Of a stretch of DNA of 64,000 nt, positions 60,254 through 64,000 are shown piece by piece. The translations under genes and the position numbers were made by a program. Origin of the DNA: Chloroflexus sp. (GTDB lineage Bacteria; Chloroflexota; Anaerolineae; Anaerolineales; Villigracilaceae); assembly GCA_020723995.1 (NCBI GenBank), contig DYHT01000003.1, positions 23,521 through 87,520 on the forward strand, written 5' to 3'. Numbering within the stretch: position 1 is the stretch's first letter; each line of letters starts with the position of its first letter. The notes beneath the pieces are model-generated. The model saw only the letters and a program-made list of their open reading frames with translations, ran no database searches and was not told where the DNA came from.

Positions 60254-62014
60254 TTAGTCAGGAACCCCTGTTCCCTTCACATCCTTCAAGTTCAATTGTA
60301 ACGTTGTACGTCCGTTGTATTCATTGGCCTCAAAAGTATAGAGGATATCCACCCGCGCCGGCAAATTGGGCTGCAAGTACCCGAGTTGGAATCCAATCGC
60401 GTCATGTGTGATGCCGCGCTCATCCTCAAAGTTTATCTTCAGGTGTTTACCATCCGCACCGACCGGGCGCGAATTTTTCACCTTGACATCCCGCGAAACG
60501 AACCGCGCGCCAGGATTACCATAGCCCGTCGGTTCAAGGTAGTTCAAAAGATTGAGTAATTCGGGTCTCAGATCGGTGAGGGATATTTCCGCGTCGGCAG
60601 TCAAGGTGGGACGCAGGTCCTGTGCGCCCAATATTTCAGCCGCGCTGGCTTTCAGGCGCGCCTTCAAAGCAGGCAGATTTTCGTTACGGACGGTGAATCC
60701 GGCGGCGGCCTTATGCCCGCCGTGGCGAACAAGCAGGTCGGTGCATTGATCCAGCGCATCCGTGATATGAAATTCGGGGATAGAGCGACACGAGCAGCGG
60801 GTGAATTCATCACCCATCTGACCCACGATGGCGGGGCGATAATACAAGTCCACCAGACGCGAGGCAGCCAGCCCGACGACGCCAGGGTTGAAATCCGCAT
60901 CCACGGCAAAGAGCAGCAAAGCATGCGGGTCTTCTCTCAGGGCGATCTCTTCGGCATGTTCCTGGATAGCCCGCGTCAGCCCCTGGCGTTCCCGGTTTTG
61001 AACATCCAGTTGCTGGGCGAGTTGACCGGCGCGCATCACATCTGTGGTCGTCAACAATTCAAATGCCGCCAGCGCCGAGTCCAACCGACCGGCTGCATTC
61101 AAGCGCGGGCCGAGTATAAAGCCAATATTCGTGGCAGTCGTCTTCGGCAGGCTGAGTCCGGCGATATTTGCCAGGGCAAAAAGTCCCTGCCGCTGAGTGG
61201 CGCGCATGGATTGGATTCCATTGCGAACCAGAACACGATTCTCACCGGTCAGCGGGGCCAGGTCTGCGACGGTGCCGAGGGCGACCAGATCAAGCAATGA
61301 ATCAAGAAAATCTGACGGCAGACCACTGACCGCAGACAACCGTCTATCGTCTGTCGTCTGTTGTCTGTCATCAAGTAACGCCTGCGCAATCTTGTAAGCA
61401 ATCCCTACCCCAGCCAAATCTTTATCGGGATAATTATCGCCGGGCTGCTTGGGATTAATGACAGCCAACGCGGGCGGAAGCTCCCCCTGCGCCGGGTGGT
61501 GGTGGTCGGAGATGATCAGATCCAAGCCGAGGGTGCGGGCATGGGCGGTTTCATCCGGCGAACGGATACCACAATCCACGGTAATGATGAGTTTAACGCC
61601 CTGCTCTTTGAGAGAATCCAGCGCCTCAAGGTTCAACCCGTAACCTTCATCGAAACGATTGGGGATGTAACCGCGCACATCCGCGCCGAGGGCTTGCAGA
61701 GTCTGGACAAGCAAGGCGGTGGCAGTGACGCCATCCACATCGTAGTCGCCGTAGATGGCAATGGGTTCAGCGTGGTTGAGTGCATACACAATGCGCTCAA
61801 CGGCGGACGCCATGCCGGTCATCTGCCATGGGGAGGCATCAAAGGCAGGGGTGGCCTTGAGGAAGCTGCGCGCTTCTGCATCTGAGGCATAGCCGCGATT
61901 GAACAGAATTTGCCGCAGGATGGTCGGGAAGGCGGCCAGGGCTTCATTCGCTTGCGGGCTAAGCAGAGAGGCGATTTGCCAGCGTTTACCTAGTGGGTGC
62001 TGCGTATTGTGCAT
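60254..62014 (-). CDS. recJ: Single-stranded-DNA-specific exonuclease RecJ
   Basis: 586 aa. DHH phosphoesterase motifs YGDYDVDG (88-95) and SDHHHP (D170-H171-H172), VALGTVADLAPL, the DHHA1 motif RHGGHKAAAGF and a C-terminal OB-like domain. 5'-3' ssDNA exonuclease of recombination and repair. Residues about 215-227 (DDRQQTTDDRRL) are encoded by four CGTCTAT-type heptamers in a loop between KIAQALL and LLDLVALG, where homologues are shorter. It starts 7 nt after typA. Confidence 0.95.
   Translation of the reverse strand: MHNTQHPLGKRWQIASLLSPQANEALAAFPTILRQILFNRGYASDAEARSFLKATPAFDASPWQMTGMASAVERIVYALNHAEPIAIYGDYDVDGVTATALLVQTLQALGADVRGYIPNRFDEGYGLNLEALDSLKEQGVKLIITVDCGIRSPDETAHARTLGLDLIISDHHHPAQGELPPALAVINPKQPGDNYPDKDLAGVGIAYKIAQALLDDRQQTTDDRRLSAVSGLPSDFLDSLLDLVALGTVADLAPLTGENRVLVRNGIQSMRATQRQGLFALANIAGLSLPKTTATNIGFILGPRLNAAGRLDSALAAFELLTTTDVMRAGQLAQQLDVQNRERQGLTRAIQEHAEEIALREDPHALLLFAVDADFNPGVVGLAASRLVDLYYRPAIVGQMGDEFTRCSCRSIPEFHITDALDQCTDLLVRHGGHKAAAGFTVRNENLPALKARLKASAAEILGAQDLRPTLTADAEISLTDLRPELLNLLNYLEPTGYGNPGARFVSRDVKVKNSRPVGADGKHLKINFEDERGITHDAIGFQLGYLQPNLPARVDILYTFEANEYNGRTTLQLNLKDVKGTGVPD
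61341..61368. repeat. In-frame heptamer repeat in recJ
   Basis: CGTCTAT, CGTCTGT, CGTCTGT, TGTCTGT: four 7-nt units, related to the mnmA repeat. Confidence 0.75.
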
Positions 62015-62021
62015 GGAGAGG

Positions 62022-63878
62022 TCACTCTTCCAGAAACTCTTTTGCCCGTTTGGACTGCTTGCCGCGTTCTTCCATATCCAGAATCCGTTTGCGGATACGA
62101 TAGGAAAGCGGCGTCACTTCGAGCAGTTCGTCGTCGGCCAGGTACTCGATGGCTTCGTCCAGGCTCATCTGGCGCGAAGGCGTCAGACGGATTTCCATAT
62201 CGCCGCGCGAGGAGCGCACGTTGGTTAGATGTTTTTTCTTGCAGATGTTGATGGCCAGGTCGCTGGGACGGGTGTACTCACCCACCACCATGCCGGCGTA
62301 CACTTCCACGCCCGGAGCGTAGAACAGGGCGCCGCGCTCCTCGGCATTTTTCAACCCGTAAGCGGTGGTCACGCCCGTCTCCCAAGAGACCAGCGAACCG
62401 GTATTGCGGCCGGCAATCGGCCCGGCCATTTCTTCGTAGCCGTGGAACAGAGTGTGCATCACGCCCATGCCGTGCGTGGCAGTCAGGAAATGGTAGCGGA
62501 ATCCGAGCAGGCCGCGCGTCGGGGCAAGGTACACCAACCGGACGTTGCCATCGCCGGTATCCTGCATGTCCAGCATCTGGCCGCGCCGCCCACCGAGCAT
62601 TTCCACGACGACCCCAACCGTATCCGGGCTGGTCTCGATGTGGACTGCCTCGAACGGTTCCAGCGTGGTGCCATCTTCGGCCTGGCGCAAAATGACTTCC
62701 GGGCGCGAGACCTGGAATTCGTAACCTTCGCGGCGCATGGTCTCGATCAGGATGGCCAGGTGCAGTTCGCCGCGCCCCGAAACGAGAAAAGTGTCGGCGG
62801 TTTCTGTTTCCTGCACGCGCAGTGAGACATTGGTACGTAATTCGTCGAACAGGCGTTCCCTTAACTTTCGGGAGGTGCTCCACTTGCCTTCGCGGCCTGA
62901 AAACGGCGAGGTGTTGACGCCAAAGGTCATGCGCACGGTCGGCTCTTCCACGTGGATGGTCGGCAGGGCGACCGGATTTTCCGGGTCAGCCAGCGTCTCG
63001 CCGATGGCGATGCCTTCCAGTCCGGCCAGGGCGATGATCTCGCCCGCGCTGGCTTCAGCCACTTCCACTTTTTGCAAACCTTGATGTACGTACAGGTAAC
63101 TGGCGCGCTCCGGCAGGTTCTGGCCGTCCAGTTTCAAGCGCGCCAGAGGCTGGCCGACCTCGATCTTGCCGGCATGGATGCGGCCCACGGCGGTGACGCC
63201 GCGGTAGTCATCATAGCCCAGGGTGGTGACGAGAATTTGCAGCGGCGCGTCTGCGTCCACTTTAGGGGTGGGGATGTGGCGCAAAATGGTCTGGAAGAGC
63301 GGTTGGAGGTCCGGCCCAAGGTGCGGGGTAAAACCGGCCTGGGCGCTGGTGGCTTGGGCATAAATCACGGGGAAATCGGCTTGTTCGTCCGTCGCCCCAA
63401 GCTCAATGAATAGGTCAAAGGTCTGGTTGAGGACGCGGCTGGGTTCAGCGTCCTTGCGGTCCACTTTGTTGATGACCACCACAGCCTTGTGACCCATTTC
63501 GAGGGCTTTTTTAAGCACAAAGCGGGTTTGCGGCATTGGGCCTTCGGCGGCGTCCACCAGCAGTAGCACGCCGTCCACCATGTTCATGACGCGCTCAACC
63601 TCACCACCGAAGTCGGCGTGGCCGGGGGTATCCACGATATTGATTTTGACCTTTTGCTGAGTCACGGAATCGAAGATGGAGATGGCCGTATTTTTAGCCA
63701 GGATGGTGATGCCGCGCTCGCGTTCCAGGTCGTTGGAATCCATGACGCGTTCCATCACCTGCTGGTTATCGCGGAAGGTGTGCGCCTGACGCAAGAGGCC
63801 GTCTACAAGTGTGGTTTTACCATGGTCTACATGCGCGATGATGGCGATATTGCGGAGATCGGTACGTTCGGTAAGCAT
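62022..63878 (-). CDS. typA: Ribosome-associated GTPase TypA/BipA
   Basis: 618 aa translational GTPase. G1 AHVDHGKT (15-22), RGITI switch [15 protein letters not shown] (G3) and NKVDRKDA (G4), then EF-G-like domains III and V and the TypA-specific C-terminus ([20 protein letters not shown]). Involved in 50S assembly and stress growth. The start codon directly abuts an 11-unit heptamer repeat, with no Shine-Dalgarno site. recJ follows 7 nt after its stop. Confidence 0.97.
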   Translation of the reverse strand: MLTERTDLRNIAIIAHVDHGKTTLVDGLLRQAHTFRDNQQVMERVMDSNDLERERGITILAKNTAISIFDSVTQQKVKINIVDTPGHADFGGEVERVMNMVDGVLLLVDAAEGPMPQTRFVLKKALEMGHKAVVVINKVDRKDAEPSRVLNQTFDLFIELGATDEQADFPVIYAQATSAQAGFTPHLGPDLQPLFQTILRHIPTPKVDADAPLQILVTTLGYDDYRGVTAVGRIHAGKIEVGQPLARLKLDGQNLPERASYLYVHQGLQKVEVAEASAGEIIALAGLEGIAIGETLADPENPVALPTIHVEEPTVRMTFGVNTSPFSGREGKWSTSRKLRERLFDELRTNVSLRVQETETADTFLVSGRGELHLAILIETMRREGYEFQVSRPEVILRQAEDGTTLEPFEAVHIETSPDTVGVVVEMLGGRRGQMLDMQDTGDGNVRLVYLAPTRGLLGFRYHFLTATHGMGVMHTLFHGYEEMAGPIAGRNTGSLVSWETGVTTAYGLKNAEERGALFYAPGVEVYAGMVVGEYTRPSDLAINICKKKHLTNVRSSRGDMEIRLTPSRQMSLDEAIEYLADDELLEVTPLSYRIRKRILDMEERGKQSKRAKEFLEE

Positions 63879-63954
63879 AGAGAGTAGAGAGTAGAGAGTA
63901 GAGAGTAGAGAGTAGAGAGTAGAGAATAGTGAATAGTGAATAGTGAATAGTTTG
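63878..63954. repeat. Heptamer repeat flush with the typA start codon
   Basis: TAGAGAG six times, TAGAGAA, TAGTGAA three times, TAGTTTG: eleven exact 7-nt steps. The first T is the complement of the A in the typA ATG. Best-conserved repeat in the window. Confidence 0.9.
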
Positions 63955-63965
63955 ACAATGTCACA

Positions 63966-64000
63966 TTAAGTTGGCGCTGCTGCCTTGTGGCGACGGCGCA
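63966..64000 (-). CDS. Possible 3' end of an upstream gene
   Basis: On the minus strand a frame entering at the window end encodes RRRHKAAAPT and stops at TAA (63968-63966). A basic C-terminus is plausible, but ten residues cannot identify the gene. Confidence 0.25.
   Translation of the reverse strand, partial: RRRHKAAAPT

Noticed and set aside
63878..63954. CRISPR array
   Set aside because: Units are 7 nt with no spacers; no cas genes anywhere in the window.

Overview
The window is a 64 kb chromosomal piece with no rRNA or other direct taxonomic marker. Gene content suggests a Chloroflexota bacterium, probably Anaerolineae: PrsW-like and TIGR01906/DUF1461 membrane proteins, an FHA-winged-helix regulator, a GH3 protein with a C-terminal membrane anchor, a GH113-like lipoprotein, and high-GC DNA. 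This is inference from remembered family distributions. Most genes are ordinary housekeeping genes: tatAC, nusB, asp23-like, fabG, rplY/ctc, trmI, mnmA, a cysteine desulfurase, a phosphohexomutase, tatD, a polyprenyl synthase, tRNA-Leu(UAA), the gap-pgk-tpiA operon, yvcK, recJ and typA.

Layout. 1-3.9 kb (minus): MacAB-type ABC exporter, a 5'-truncated membrane protein and a 3'-truncated ECF sigma factor. 4.2-9.1 kb (plus): GltD-like flavoprotein, HExxH protein, PrsW-like and DedA proteins. 9.1-20.7 kb (mostly minus): penicillin acylase, then GH25 convergent with fabG-asp23-nusB-tatA-tatC-lipoprotein, DUF1461 and a membrane spermidine-synthase-like protein. 20.9-30.2 kb: L25, Nudix, TrmI, S9 peptidase, a wrecked VapBC locus, a MITE-like element, cspA, mnmA and a cysteine desulfurase. 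30.4-35.3 kb: BrnTA, phosphohexomutase, TatD, polyprenyl synthase, tRNA and PHP protein. 35.4-40.6 kb: a visibly AT-richer four-gene island (LuxR-type regulator, NrdG-like radical SAM protein, long coiled-coil protein, double CbxX/CfxQ AAA+ ATPase), the best candidate for an undescribed system. 40.5-44.5 kb (minus): site-2-protease-like protein and glycolytic operon. 44.5-59.5 kb: yvcK, a truncated ROK gene, aminotransferase, histidine kinase, CpXC protein, an FHA-regulator/40-aa protein/MNT/HEPN chain divergent from a Ser/Thr kinase, GH3, PLP dehydratase, GDPD and AAA ATPase. 59.5-64 kb: GT2, recJ and typA.

Three patterns cut across the annotation. (1) Several genes have a TATAAT-like -10 box only 6-7 nt before the start codon, so they are probably leaderless; others have good Shine-Dalgarno sites. 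(2) Degenerate tandem repeats with a 7- or 8-nt period lie flush against start codons (typA, cysteine desulfurase, tatD, trmI, CpXC gene) and inside reading frames (mnmA, recJ, penicillin acylase). Small perfect palindromes also sit in frame inside pgk and tatD. (3) There are several apparent deletion junctions or remnants: sigma/membrane protein, VapB/VapC, a ROK kinase and a cyclophilin scrap. Either the genome has recently lost DNA at many sites, or the assembly needs checking there.
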